A DNA stretch of 59,052 nt. It comes from WJMB01 sp964581465. Lineage in GTDB: Bacteria; RBG-13-66-14. The notes beneath the pieces are model-generated. The model made no database searches. It saw only the letters and a program-made list of their open reading frames with translations, and was not told where the DNA came from. Position 1 is the first letter of the stretch, and the number at the start of each line of letters is the position of its first letter. Position numbers and translations under genes: made by a program. The stretch is taken from assembly GCA_964581465.1 (NCBI GenBank), contig CAZOOP010000020.1, positions 1-59,052 of the forward strand, written 5' to 3'. Shown here piece by piece: positions 8,143 to 15,943 of the stretch.

Positions 8143-8484
8143 GGGATTATCACCTGAAGCTGAACCTACGTCGAAAACGCAAATGAGATGCATTTAGAAC
8201 GGAAGTGTCGACAATCACTTCACGAAGGGCTGTTTATTCGACGAGCCAAAGAGTTGTCATACCTGCTAAAGTCTGTATTTGTAAGCGTTTAGTCTCATAC
8301 AACCTGGGATGCAAATCAGTAGTCACGACTTCCCAAAGCAGAGCGCTATATTGAAAGCGCCTTCTTAGAGAACATCTTATATGCCACAAGGCAGCGCATG
8401 GACTGTGGCAGCCTGCAAAGCTATAAGACAAATAATAACAAGCTATTATTGATACATGTCAGCTCAAGCACGTGTGATAATCCC
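8143..8484 (+). mobile_element. Non-autonomous mobile element (MITE), copy A1
   Basis: 342 bp bounded by terminal inverted repeats GGGATTATCAC (8143-8153) and GTGATAATCCC (8474-8484). It is flanked by a perfect 8-bp target duplication TTGCGATT (8135-8142 and 8485-8492). No coding capacity. The base composition is far more AT-rich than the neighbouring genes. Same family as the elements at 32786, 33368 and 58648. Confidence 0.8.
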
Positions 8485-8647
8485 TTGCGATTAAACCCAA
8501 CCGACCGCGGACTTCACCGCGGTCTTGTCAGATTAACTCGAAGCCCTGACTGGTATCGCCGTCTTTTCCTGCTATACTATATCTTGAACTATCACTAGCA
8601 GCCTACTGCAACACCCATTGACCCCCGTCGCTCCCCCGAGGTGGGCC

Positions 8648-9511
8648 ATGGCCCGTATCAAACCCCTTATCTCCTGGCCCCTGGTCGTTCTGTTGATCCT
8701 CTCGCCCCTGCTGCTGCACCTCGGTTTGGCCGAGGGCTTCACCGCGGCCAAGGTTCTGCGTGTCACCGGAGTGGCCCAGGTCACCCGGGCCGGCACCACC
8801 GGTCGTGACCGGCTCGGCCAGGGCGACAAGCTCTTCAACGGCGACACCCTCGAGGTGACCCGTAACTCCGAGGTCGTCCTCGAGCTGCCCAACGGCTCCC
8901 AGATCCGCGTCGGTTCGAGCACCCGGGTCACCATCGGCTCCGTCGATGTGCGCCGCGCCGACATCACCGCCTGGTACGGCTCGGTGCTCTCGGCCATCGA
9001 CCGCTCCGCCGACCCCGACTACAACTATCGGGTCAGCACCCCGACCGCCTCGGCCTCCGTCCGCGGGACCATCTTCCTCACCGAGGTCGCCGAAGAAGAC
9101 GGCGCCAGCACCGTCCAGGTGCTGCGCGGCGAGGTCGTCACGACCTCGCCGGCGGCCCCCGGCGAGGTCGTGGTCACCGCCGGGATGCGGACCTCCGTGG
9201 CCCCGGGGGTGGCTCCCACCGCGCCCATCGCGCTGACCGCAGCCGAGATTACCGCTCTCGAAAGCCTCTCCGCGCCGTTCATGGAGATCGGCGCCACCGG
9301 AGCGGGCGCCGGAGCCGGGGTCGGCGCCGGCGCGGCCGCCGGTGGTGGAACCGTGGCCGCCGGCTCCTCAAGCTGGCTGCTCTGGACCCTCATCGGTGTG
9401 GCTGTGGCCGGCGGCGTGACCGGCGGGTTGATCCTGGCCGGCGGTGACGACGGCGACGGCGGCGGATCCGGCGGCGGCGACCTGCCCGTTCCCCCACCCC
9501 CGCCCGACTAG
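8648..9511 (+). CDS. FecR-domain protein with N-terminal anchor and C-terminal membrane segment
   Basis: 287 aa from the ATG at 8648 (GAGGTG six bases upstream). N-terminal signal or anchor (about residues 8-28), then a FecR-type beta domain: VLRVTGVAQVTRAG, GDTLEVTRNSEVVLELPNG, RVGSSTRVTI, SASVRGTIFLTEV, STVQVLRGEVV. An Ala/Gly-rich linker leads to a second hydrophobic segment (WLLWTLIGVAVAGGVTGG) and a Gly/Asp-rich then Pro-rich tail. No extracytoplasmic sigma factor or TonB receptor is adjacent, so this is not a classical iron-citrate regulator; stand-alone FecR proteins of unknown role are common in these lineages. A terminator follows. Confidence 0.75.
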   Translation: MARIKPLISWPLVVLLILSPLLLHLGLAEGFTAAKVLRVTGVAQVTRAGTTGRDRLGQGDKLFNGDTLEVTRNSEVVLELPNGSQIRVGSSTRVTIGSVDVRRADITAWYGSVLSAIDRSADPDYNYRVSTPTASASVRGTIFLTEVAEEDGASTVQVLRGEVVTTSPAAPGEVVVTAGMRTSVAPGVAPTAPIALTAAEITALESLSAPFMEIGATGAGAGAGVGAGAAAGGGTVAAGSSSWLLWTLIGVAVAGGVTGGLILAGGDDGDGGGSGGGDLPVPPPPPD

Positions 9512-9534
9512 ACCGCCAGCTTCCACCATGCTGC

Positions 9535-9563
9535 AAACCGGACTCCAAGGGGTCCGGTTTTCT
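9535..9563 (+). terminator. Rho-independent terminator
   Basis: Stem AAACCGGAC/GTCCGGTTT (9535-9543 with 9552-9560) followed by TTTTCT, 24 bases after the FecR gene. Confidence 0.8.
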
Positions 9564-9611
9564 CATGGAATAACACTCGCGCCCGAACAGGCATATCTCG
9601 TCAATGGATTA

Positions 9612-10280
9612 GGGATCATCACCTGAAACCGAACCTAAGTCGAAAACTCAATCGAGTGGCATATGGATCAGAAGTGCTGACTACCGCCTCATAAGAGGCT
9701 ATAGCTCGACGAGCCATTAATTTTTGGGGTCGTATACCGTGTTCGGACCTGGTCGTGATTGTGCACTGTTGATAATTGACGTGATTGGTATAGGATTCCT
9801 GTCACAAAACGGACAGCTAAAAAGTGGCGGCTAAGAAGAGCTTCATCCTTGGTAAGCCTGGATATTCGCACACTTGTCCATGCCCTGACTGCAGATTGCC
9901 GCTGACGCTTAAGTGTCGTAATGACAACTATTTATTAGTATAATAATTAATAGTATGGTCAACAAGGTGCATTTCTGGTAAGTGAAGAACGGCCCGGCAA
10001 GCCGCTCCCAATCAGCCTGGTTTGGTCCGAACACGTTCCATGATGCTGAAATTATTATACCGCTAAGGCAACTACTTGATAACGATTAGCCTCTCGATAG
10101 CTGGTAGGGCCAGGGTTCAACAAATAGTGTCGCAACTTTCCGACTCTCAACGCCCTCATGGGGGCGAGTCTGGTTCTCTGCAACCAGGCCACCCACGGAT
10201 CGTGACAGCTTGTGAAACTATAAAGCGCATAATAAAAGCCATTGGCGATATATGCCTGTTTAGGTACGTGTGATAATCTC
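9612..10280 (+). repeat. Composite of mobile repeats (A-family ends, other repeat inside)
   Basis: The left end GGGATCATCACCTGAAACCGAACC resembles the left end of A1, and GTGATAATCTC at 10270-10280 resembles its right end, but the span is ~670 bp and lacks matching flanks. The inside includes a second repeat type whose core AAGCCGCTCCC...CCTGGTTTGGTCCGAA (about 9990-10030) recurs in inverted form at 37684-37740 and, diverged, at 58535-58575. Probably nested insertions. No supported gene. Confidence 0.5.
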
Positions 10281-10499
10281 AAACTGTTTGACGCCGTTGG
10301 CCTCGATGGCGACGCTTCAATTCTAAGTAACCTATCAATATGCATATATTATGAGTTAGCGCCAAGGGATTACAGTTGCAGGCTTAACTGAATTCTGCAA
10401 GCCTCGTCTCAGCCGATCTTTCGAAGGGGGTCGGAGTTTCGAGTTGGAGTCGGCTGGTCCGGGATAGTGTGTGATGCCTTGCACAAATAGGTACTCCAA

Positions 10500-10615
10500 C
10501 TGATTTGAAAACTCCTTAGCTCGTCGAAAAGAGCCATTCGTGTGGTAGTGGTCAGTACCGTTGTATAAAAGCCGCTCTTAGTTAGTTTTCGACGTCGGTT
10601 CGGTTCAGGTGGAGA
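10500..10615 (-). repeat. Decayed A-family fragment in reverse orientation
   Basis: TTAGTTTTCGACGTCGGTTC then GGTTCAGGTGG reads, on the minus strand, like the left part of A1 and of the element at 9612 (CACCTGAACCGAACC...GTCGAAAAC). The terminal repeat is degraded. The rest of 10281-10690 has no gene I can support. Confidence 0.4.
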
Positions 10616-10693
10616 AGCCCTTTCTCACTGAACGCTCGGACCGGTCCGTCGCCGTCGCTCGCCGCGTTTAACGCGCTTCACGCTGGAGCGCAA

Positions 10694-10789
10694 GGGGGGA
10701 CGGCGTTGGCACGTTTCTTGCGCAAGTGAACGCTGCCTGGCGCGCGGCGGGGTCGCTCTCCGCAAGAAACGTGCCAACGCCGTCCCCCC
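10694..10789. repeat. Sigma-54-like palindrome, copy H1 (longest)
   Basis: Perfect 29-bp arms (10694-10722 and 10761-10789) around a 38-base variable loop. Each arm contains TTGGCACGTTTCTTGC, an exact -24/-12 sigma-54 consensus (TTGGCACG-N4-TTGC), pointing inward from both sides. Located 42 bases beyond the stop of the minus-strand lipoprotein gene at 10832. Confidence 0.8.
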
Positions 10790-10831
10790 GGTCGCGCGTC
10801 CGGCGGGGCTGAGGCTGTCAGCCTAGAAGGC

Positions 10832-11305
10832 CTAGGGTGTCAGGCGTTCGGTGAGGAGCTGATGGAACCAGTCTTCCATCGCGCCGGAGGAGGCAAACTC
10901 CTTTTCCTGCGTCGAGGTGCCGAGCAGAATGTTGCTGCGCACCTCGGTGGCGAAGAGGCGGGCATTGATGGAGACCGTCGAGCCGTCGGGGAGGCTTTCG
11001 ACGAAGACGTTGAACCCGCCGTGCGGGTTCCTGACCTTGTAGTCGAGTGTATCCTCGGGCGCGTGGATCCACTCCCGGGGAACGGCGGCCTCTCGCGAGT
11101 TGATGTAGCCCGAGTCCTTATCGATATTGTCGATCGGGATGTTCAGTTCGGCGAAGACGGCCACAACGGCTTTCCAGGTTTCATCGTAGCTGGATGGATA
11201 ACTGAAGCTCTTGTCGATCGCCGGCGCCTGTTCGACATCAGGTGTGAAGCCGCATCCAGATAACAACAATGTAGCTAACACCATAAGAGTGAGGATTCTA
11301 AGCAA
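10832..11305 (-). CDS. Small lipoprotein, unknown function
   Basis: 157 aa from a TTG at 11305, preceded at good spacing by AAAGGAG; a longer reading would place the signal peptide internally. Signal peptide LRILTLMVLATLLLSGC with lipobox LSGC, so Cys17 is the predicted lipidated residue. The mature part has a central block typical of small periplasmic alpha/beta lipoproteins (SSYDETWKAVVAVFAELNIP, then INARLFATEVRSN). This resembles DUF4136/DUF4810-like or BamC-like lipoprotein folds, but I cannot assign one. Separated by a hairpin from the large lipoprotein gene upstream. Confidence 0.65.
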   Translation of the reverse strand: MLRILTLMVLATLLLSGCGFTPDVEQAPAIDKSFSYPSSYDETWKAVVAVFAELNIPIDNIDKDSGYINSREAAVPREWIHAPEDTLDYKVRNPHGGFNVFVESLPDGSTVSINARLFATEVRSNILLGTSTQEKEFASSGAMEDWFHQLLTERLTP

Positions 11306-11353
11306 GTGGAACTCCTTTCGTTGATGTTGCTGATTCCAGGCTCCATTTGAACA

Positions 11354-11375
11354 GACCGCCCCGACGGGGGCGGTC
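11354..11375 (-). terminator. Hairpin between two minus-strand lipoprotein genes
   Basis: A 9-bp perfect stem GACCGCCCC/GGGGCGGTC with a short loop, 29 bases after the stop of the gene at 11404. The T run is weak; it could end that transcript or attenuate read-through into the gene at 10832. Confidence 0.5.
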
Positions 11376-11403
11376 ATTCAAGGTCAACGGGCTTGACTTA
11401 CTC

Positions 11404-13785
11404 TCAGGGGTGGATCAGCTCGCCGAAGCTCCAGGCGGTGTCGCCGTCGAGGCCGATGACCTCCAGGGCGACGACGTAGCGGGTCCCGGCGGGGACGCCC
11501 CAGTAGTCGGTGACCTCGCCTTCTGGCAGCAGCAGCTCGCCGCTGCGCAGTGGCTCGGGTCCGCTGTTCCAGGCGCCGCCGTCGGGCAGGGACTCCGGAC
11601 CGAACTCGGCGACGGGGATCAGGGCCAGCCGGTAACCGGTGACGCCGTAGAGCGGCGTCCAGCCGATCCGGATCGCCCGGCCCTCGTCGGCGGCATCCAC
11701 CTCGGTGAAAGGAAGCTTGGTTAAGGTCAACGCCGGGTCTTCGATGATCAGGGGCGCGTGACTGGGTAGTGTGGCGGTTTCGGGTGCGGCTCTCTCTGCT
11801 TCGACCGGTTCCTCGCTGCTGTGGTGGGGGGTCGCGATCAACCGGGGCGGCGCGGTAGCGGGCAGGGGCAGCTCGTCGGCGCGCAGGAAGGTCGAGAGCC
11901 GACCGCCGTCGGAGGGTGAGAGGGGGAAGCGTTCACCGTCGAGCTCCAGCTCGTACTTGAAGCGGTAGCCCGGCGGGGTGGTGAGGCGGGCTTCGATCAG
12001 CACGTGGTCTTCGGGCAGGCTCAACCCGGTGTCGCGCTGGTAGCGGGTCAGCGTCGCGGTGAGGCCCGTCACGCGCGGGTAGGGGAGCAGTTCCAGCTCC
12101 AGCGGACCGTCGTCGTCGGCGGCGATTGTCAGATCCTCGCGTCGGACCAGGTGGAGCAGCCCCTCGTGGATCAGTCCGGCCTCGAGAGTCGCCTCGGGGC
12201 TCTCGGGCCGGGGCAGGGTGAAGCGCCCGTACTCGTCGGAGGCGTCCAGGGCCAGCAGCCGTCCGTCGGCGTCGCAGAGGCGGATCATACCGCCGGCGAT
12301 CGGCTCGCCGTCCAGCAGCAACCGTCCGCTGAAACCCGGGACCTCTTCGGGTCGCTGGACCTCCAGTCGCCGCAGGGGCGACCAGTTGCCCCGGCCGTCG
12401 CGGGTGTGGTAGTAGAGGACGCGGCGTTCACCGGGCTCCCAGTCGGCCGTCGGCAGGGCCAGGAGGGCCTCGAGACGCCGGGCGCCCCAGCCCGCGCCGC
12501 GCGGCGGCGTGCGGAAGGCCAGACCCGTTCCGTCGGACCCCGGAACGTCCAGGAAGGCCTCGACGAGCTCGACGCCGTTCTCGTCCAGGGTCGTAGCGAT
12601 CAGCCCCAGGGTGTTGGCGGTTTGCAGCGGCGCGGCTTCGAGGCCCAACTCGGGACCCCGGACGTCCTCGCGAACCAGGACCAGCTCGATCGCGCGTTCG
12701 CCCCCGGCCTCGGTGGTGCCCAGGCGGTCCGGGCGTCCGTCGCCGTCCTCGTCGTAGAAGCCCCGGTAGCGGTAACCGCCGGCCTCGACCTCGATGCTCA
12801 CATATGGGCTCCGCCGGGCGGGCAGCGGCTCGAGACCGGTGATGGTCACCGAGTCGTCCTCGGGACGCAGCCGGACGACGGCGCCGTCATCGCGTTCCCT
12901 GGAAAGGGTCAATTCCAGCCCCGGCGGCAGCGGCGTGCCGTCGGCGCTGCGCAGACCGATGCTCAGTGTCTGGCCCTCGGCGGCCTCCCGGACGGTGAAG
13001 CTCCAGACGGCCTCCTCGGCGACGTTGCCCGCCGTGTCCAGCACCCCGCTCAGGCTGACCTGGTAGCGCCCGCCCGGCTCGAGAGCGCCGGTGGGAAAGA
13101 GCCGGACCTCGTCGCCGTTGAACTCGGCCTCGAGTTCGACGGCCGGACCCAGCTCCAGCTCATTACCGCTCTCTGCTCCCTCTTCCTCTTCCAGGTCAGT
13201 CATGGTTTCATCTTCAGCTTCGTCGCCACCGGCAACCGGTTCATCTGTCTCCAGGACCTCGGCCAGTTGCGCCGTGAACTCCGGCCCCTGACGGACGGCC
13301 TCGTTGAAGACGGCGGTGATCGCCGGGCGGTCCGGGCAGCGGCCCTCGGGGCTGCGCGCGACGACCCTCGGCGGCTGCTCGTCCGCCGTCTCCGTCGCGC
13401 CGAACTCCCGCCGCAGTGTCTCGATCCGAGCGCCGTTCTCCCCGCGCAGGTTGCGGGCGTAGACCACGTACTCGCCGCCGGGCTCCAGGCCGCTCACATC
13501 GAGGAGCAGCACCGTCCCCGCCCCGGGCTCGCGCCGCGCCAGCAGCACCCGGGGCTCGCCCGGCCCCTCGAGGGCATAGTTCGCCTCATCGCCGGCCGTC
13601 GCCGCGTCCACCGCCTGGTTGAGCTCCAGGCGCAGGTGGTGCTCGTCGGTCTGCTCGAAGAAGACCAGCCGGGGCGGCTCCTTCTCCTCGCCGGCCTCGT
13701 CGCCCAACGGGCGCGACTTGCGACCGCAGGCCGTCGTCAGCGTGATCGCCAGCACGATCAGCAAGGCTTTCCCCACTCTTTTCAT
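11404..13785 (-). CDS. Large lipoprotein with bacterial Ig-like and carboxypeptidase-regulatory-like domains
   Basis: 793 aa from the ATG at 13785 (MKRVGKALLIVLAITLTTAC). Signal peptide plus lipobox-like TTAC, Cys18 the predicted lipidation site. Domains by eye: two Ig-like domains of the Big_5/SbsA type in the first 300 residues (PPRVVARSPEGRCPD and AVFNEAV; then GGRYQVSLSGVLDTAGNVAE). A DEDGDGRPD calcium-type loop lies near 400. A carboxypeptidase-regulatory-like repeat (FSGRLLLDGEPIAGGMIRLC) lies near 540. The final ~120 residues resemble a fibronectin-type module (RIGWTPLYGVTGYRLALIPV). Such architecture is typical of envelope scaffold or adhesion lipoproteins; no enzyme site seen. Very GC-rich. 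Confidence 0.7.
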   Translation of the reverse strand: MKRVGKALLIVLAITLTTACGRKSRPLGDEAGEEKEPPRLVFFEQTDEHHLRLELNQAVDAATAGDEANYALEGPGEPRVLLARREPGAGTVLLLDVSGLEPGGEYVVYARNLRGENGARIETLRREFGATETADEQPPRVVARSPEGRCPDRPAITAVFNEAVRQGPEFTAQLAEVLETDEPVAGGDEAEDETMTDLEEEEGAESGNELELGPAVELEAEFNGDEVRLFPTGALEPGGRYQVSLSGVLDTAGNVAEEAVWSFTVREAAEGQTLSIGLRSADGTPLPPGLELTLSRERDDGAVVRLRPEDDSVTITGLEPLPARRSPYVSIEVEAGGYRYRGFYDEDGDGRPDRLGTTEAGGERAIELVLVREDVRGPELGLEAAPLQTANTLGLIATTLDENGVELVEAFLDVPGSDGTGLAFRTPPRGAGWGARRLEALLALPTADWEPGERRVLYYHTRDGRGNWSPLRRLEVQRPEEVPGFSGRLLLDGEPIAGGMIRLCDADGRLLALDASDEYGRFTLPRPESPEATLEAGLIHEGLLHLVRREDLTIAADDDGPLELELLPYPRVTGLTATLTRYQRDTGLSLPEDHVLIEARLTTPPGYRFKYELELDGERFPLSPSDGGRLSTFLRADELPLPATAPPRLIATPHHSSEEPVEAERAAPETATLPSHAPLIIEDPALTLTKLPFTEVDAADEGRAIRIGWTPLYGVTGYRLALIPVAEFGPESLPDGGAWNSGPEPLRSGELLLPEGEVTDYWGVPAGTRYVVALEVIGLDGDTAWSFGELIHP

Positions 13786-13830
13786 ATCCCCGATGATAGC
13801 ACGTCGCGGCTCCGCCGCGTACCCCCTTGC

Positions 13831-13859
13831 TTGACTCCACCGACGGCAAGCGATAAACT
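13831..13859 (+). promoter_or_regulatory. Sigma-70-like promoter for the vertex-protein genes
   Basis: TTGACT (13831-13836), 17 bases, TAAACT (13854-13859), 29 bases before the ATG of the first EutN-type gene. A good match in both hexamers and spacing. Confidence 0.65.
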
Positions 13860-13888
13860 CTATCGGCAACCTCCAGCCGAGGCCGCCC

Positions 13889-14215
13889 ATGGACCTGGTC
13901 ATCGTTACCGGCAACGTCGTCTCCACCGTCAAGGACGCCGGACTCGGCGGCTTCAAGCTGCTGCTCTGCCGCCTCGCCGACGCCGCCGGCAACCCCGTCG
14001 GACGCGAGCTGGTCTGCGTCGACGCCGTCGGCGCCGGACCCGGCGAGCTGTGCTACATCGCCCGGGGCTCCTCGGCCCGCCAGACCGAGGCCACCCGCGA
14101 CCGCCCCGTCGACGCCGTGATCTGCGGCATCGTCGACTCCGTCGAATGCGAAGGCCGCGTCGTCTTCCGCAAGCACGGCGAGCCCGATCCCACCCCGACC
14201 GAAGAGGACGCCTGA
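13889..14215 (+). CDS. EutN/CcmL-family microcompartment vertex protein 1
   Basis: 108 aa. Shows the EutN/CcmL/CsoS4 pattern: GNVVSTVKDAGLGGFKLLL, then VDAVGAGPGELCYI, then GSSAR and a closing VDAVICGIVDSV. Family knowledge: these ~90-100 aa proteins form pentamers that cap the vertices of bacterial microcompartment shells. First of three tandem paralogues joined by 1-4 base stop/start overlaps. No hexameric shell protein (BMC-H) or encapsulated enzyme lies nearby. Confidence 0.85.
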   Translation: MDLVIVTGNVVSTVKDAGLGGFKLLLCRLADAAGNPVGRELVCVDAVGAGPGELCYIARGSSARQTEATRDRPVDAVICGIVDSVECEGRVVFRKHGEPDPTPTEEDA

Positions 14216-14493
14216 TGCGGCGCGGCCGCGTCGTCGGCGCACTCTGGGCCACCCGGCACATCCCCGCCTACCACGGCCTGCGCCTGGTGCTGGTACGCCG
14301 TCGCAACCCCGACGGCAACCTACTCGAAACCTTCGAGGTCGCCGTCGACACCGTCGAGGCCGGACGCGGAGCCGAGGTCCTCCTCGCCGACGGTCGCGAG
14401 GCCGCCCTGGCCCTGCCACCCGGCCGAAGCTTCGCCCCCGTAGACCTCGCCGTCGTAGGCGTCCTCGACCGTCAGGACTGGGACACCCCGTGA
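14215..14493 (+). CDS. EutN/CcmL-family vertex protein 2 (divergent)
   Basis: 92 aa, ATG at 14215 inside the TGATG overlap with the previous stop. The fold markers are present but looser: an opening strand GRVVGALWATRHIPAYHGLRLVLV, then VDTVEAGRGAEVLLADGREA in place of the VGAGPGE loop, and a closing DLAVVGVLD. It is clearly a paralogue of its neighbours, and the most diverged of the three. Translationally coupled, which implies the three are made together and may form mixed or alternative vertices. Confidence 0.75.
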   Translation: MRRGRVVGALWATRHIPAYHGLRLVLVRRRNPDGNLLETFEVAVDTVEAGRGAEVLLADGREAALALPPGRSFAPVDLAVVGVLDRQDWDTP

Positions 14494-14762
14494 TCCTCGC
14501 CACCGTCACCGGCAGCGTCCACTGCTCCATCGCCCACCCCGCCCTGCGCGGGCACCGGCTGCTCCGGGTGACGCCCGAAGACTCACCCGAGCTCGTCGCC
14601 GTCGACACCGTCGGCGCCGGACCCGGTGACCTGGTCATCCTCCAAGGCGAGGGCAACTCCGCCCGCCAACTCCTCGGCCGCCGGGACATCCCCGCCCGCT
14701 GGGTGATCGTCGGCGTCGTGGACAGCGCCTGGCGGGAGGGGGAGACGGAGGCCGCCGGATAA
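14490..14762 (+). CDS. EutN/CcmL-family vertex protein 3
   Basis: 90 aa, GTG start at 14490 overlapping the TGA of the previous gene by four bases. Pattern ATVTGSVHCSIAHPALRGHRLL, then VDTVGAGPGDLVIL, GNSAR, and WVIVGVVDSAW. Closest in motif quality to the first paralogue. Last gene of the vertex cluster; the next bases are two sigma-54-like palindromes and then an AT-rich foreign gene, so any continuation of a microcompartment operon to the right has either been displaced or never existed. Confidence 0.8.
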   Translation: MILATVTGSVHCSIAHPALRGHRLLRVTPEDSPELVAVDTVGAGPGDLVILQGEGNSARQLLGRRDIPARWVIVGVVDSAWREGETEAAG

Positions 14763-14770
14763 ACGGCGAG

Positions 14771-14848
14771 GCGGTGGCGCGCTTGTTGCGCCGGGAGACG
14801 CCGGTTCGTCCCAGCCGCCCGTGGAACCGCAAGAAGCGTGCCACCGCC
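14771..14848. repeat. Sigma-54-like palindrome, copy H7 (variant)
   Basis: Arms 14771-14791 and 14828-14848, 21 bp with two mismatches. The right arm read on the minus strand is GTGGCACGCTTCTTGC, a sigma-54 consensus; the left is GTGGCGCGCTTGTTGC. Relative to H1-H4 the base before GGC has changed on both arms (T to G, paired A to C), so pairing is kept. Eight bases after the third vertex gene. Confidence 0.65.
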
Positions 14849-14963
14849 GGTCGCAGGCAGGGAGTTCGTCAGTCGCCGACGCGGGCGACGAACCGCCCGC
14901 CTCCTCGATAACCGCGCCCAACCTTGTTCCAGCGCGTTCCGGCCACCCCTCGCCCTCCCCGCC

Positions 14964-15042
14964 GGCGCCGGCACGGTTTTTGCGAAAACCCACCCCGGCC
15001 GCCGTCCGCCGCGCCCCGGGCGCAAAAACGCGCGCCGGCGCC
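14964..15042. repeat. Sigma-54-like palindrome, copy H8 (variant)
   Basis: Arms 14964-14984 and 15021-15042. The left arm contains CGGCACGGTTTTTGC (GG-N10-GC); the right arm has the matching GCAAAAAC but one extra base (spacing 11). A second copy in the same intergenic gap as H7, just left of the AT-rich gene. Confidence 0.55.
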
Positions 15043-15076
15043 TCGCAACGGGGCAAATGAGAGCGGGTTGTTTAAT

Positions 15077-15943
15077 ATGAAAATAACCACATTATATGTT
15101 GCGTTTACTGATGAGTGCAGCTGGAATGTCGGAAGATATCGTTCAATATCATCAGCCTCAATGCCTACTGATATTGCTAGATCAATGCATATTGAATTAT
15201 GTAATTTGGCAAATGAATCAAATATTAACGAGTTAAAATGGACAAAATTAAGTAGTGCAAAAATGCGCTTTGCTGCTGAGAAATATATTAATTGTGCACT
15301 ATCAGATAGATATCGAAGACATCTAAGAATAGATACGCTGACATGGAATATAGAAGATACTAGGTGCAAAAATGTTTATAAGCGAGATGATATAAAGAAT
15401 TATAATACGATGTATTATCAACTGCTTCATCATGTTCTACATAATGTCAATAGATCAAATCTATCATGGACTGTAATTGCTGACGAAAATACTGCCGGTC
15501 ATTGGGAAGAAATATCCATATGTTTAAAGGACAAACGTATAGATAGAGGTACGAGAGATGCATTCTATTTAGAGGTTGATGATATACCTAATCAATTCTT
15601 AGATAAAGTTACTGTAATTAATGTAAAATCAGAGGTGTACAATATAATCCAATTAGCTGATTTATTTGCGGGCATTGCTGTGTATTCATGCAATAGACCA
15701 TATATATACGATAAAGTTATTGAACAGCCATCATTATTAGAGAAAGAATGTGTATTATCTAAAAGAGATAAGGAGAGGATAGAGTTTTTGAAAAATGCTA
15801 TTCCACTATTAAAATCATATAGCCCTACACTTGTATGGACAGATCAAGGATTGTCGACTAAAGACCCTAAAGAAATCATCAATTTCTGGTTATATCAACC
15901 TCAAGGTGTTTATGACAAAGCCCCAACAAAAACCGATAGGTAA
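15077..15943 (+). CDS. DUF3800-like protein, AT-rich, probably acquired
   Basis: 288 aa from the ATG at 15077. DUF3800-type features: YVAFTDECSW at the start (acidic pair on strand 1), INELKWTKLSSAK near residue 55, VIADEN in the middle and IIQLADLFAGIAVY near 200. The family has an RNase-H-like layout of acidic residues; members are often found on mobile or defence islands. Roughly one-third GC against a very GC-rich surround, with many ATA and AGA codons: clear sign of transfer. It abuts H8 on the left, and its 3' end overlaps the putative start of the methyltransferase by 32 bases, so it seems to have landed precisely in the gap. No integrase or partner gene is next to it. Confidence 0.6.
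   Translation: MKITTLYVAFTDECSWNVGRYRSISSASMPTDIARSMHIELCNLANESNINELKWTKLSSAKMRFAAEKYINCALSDRYRRHLRIDTLTWNIEDTRCKNVYKRDDIKNYNTMYYQLLHHVLHNVNRSNLSWTVIADENTAGHWEEISICLKDKRIDRGTRDAFYLEVDDIPNQFLDKVTVINVKSEVYNIIQLADLFAGIAVYSCNRPYIYDKVIEQPSLLEKECVLSKRDKERIEFLKNAIPLLKSYSPTLVWTDQGLSTKDPKEIINFWLYQPQGVYDKAPTKTDR

Noticed and set aside
12004..14493. Long plus-strand frame (829 codons) over the large lipoprotein
   Set aside because: Only its last 92 codons (from 14215) are a real gene, the second vertex protein; the rest is opposite the lipoprotein.
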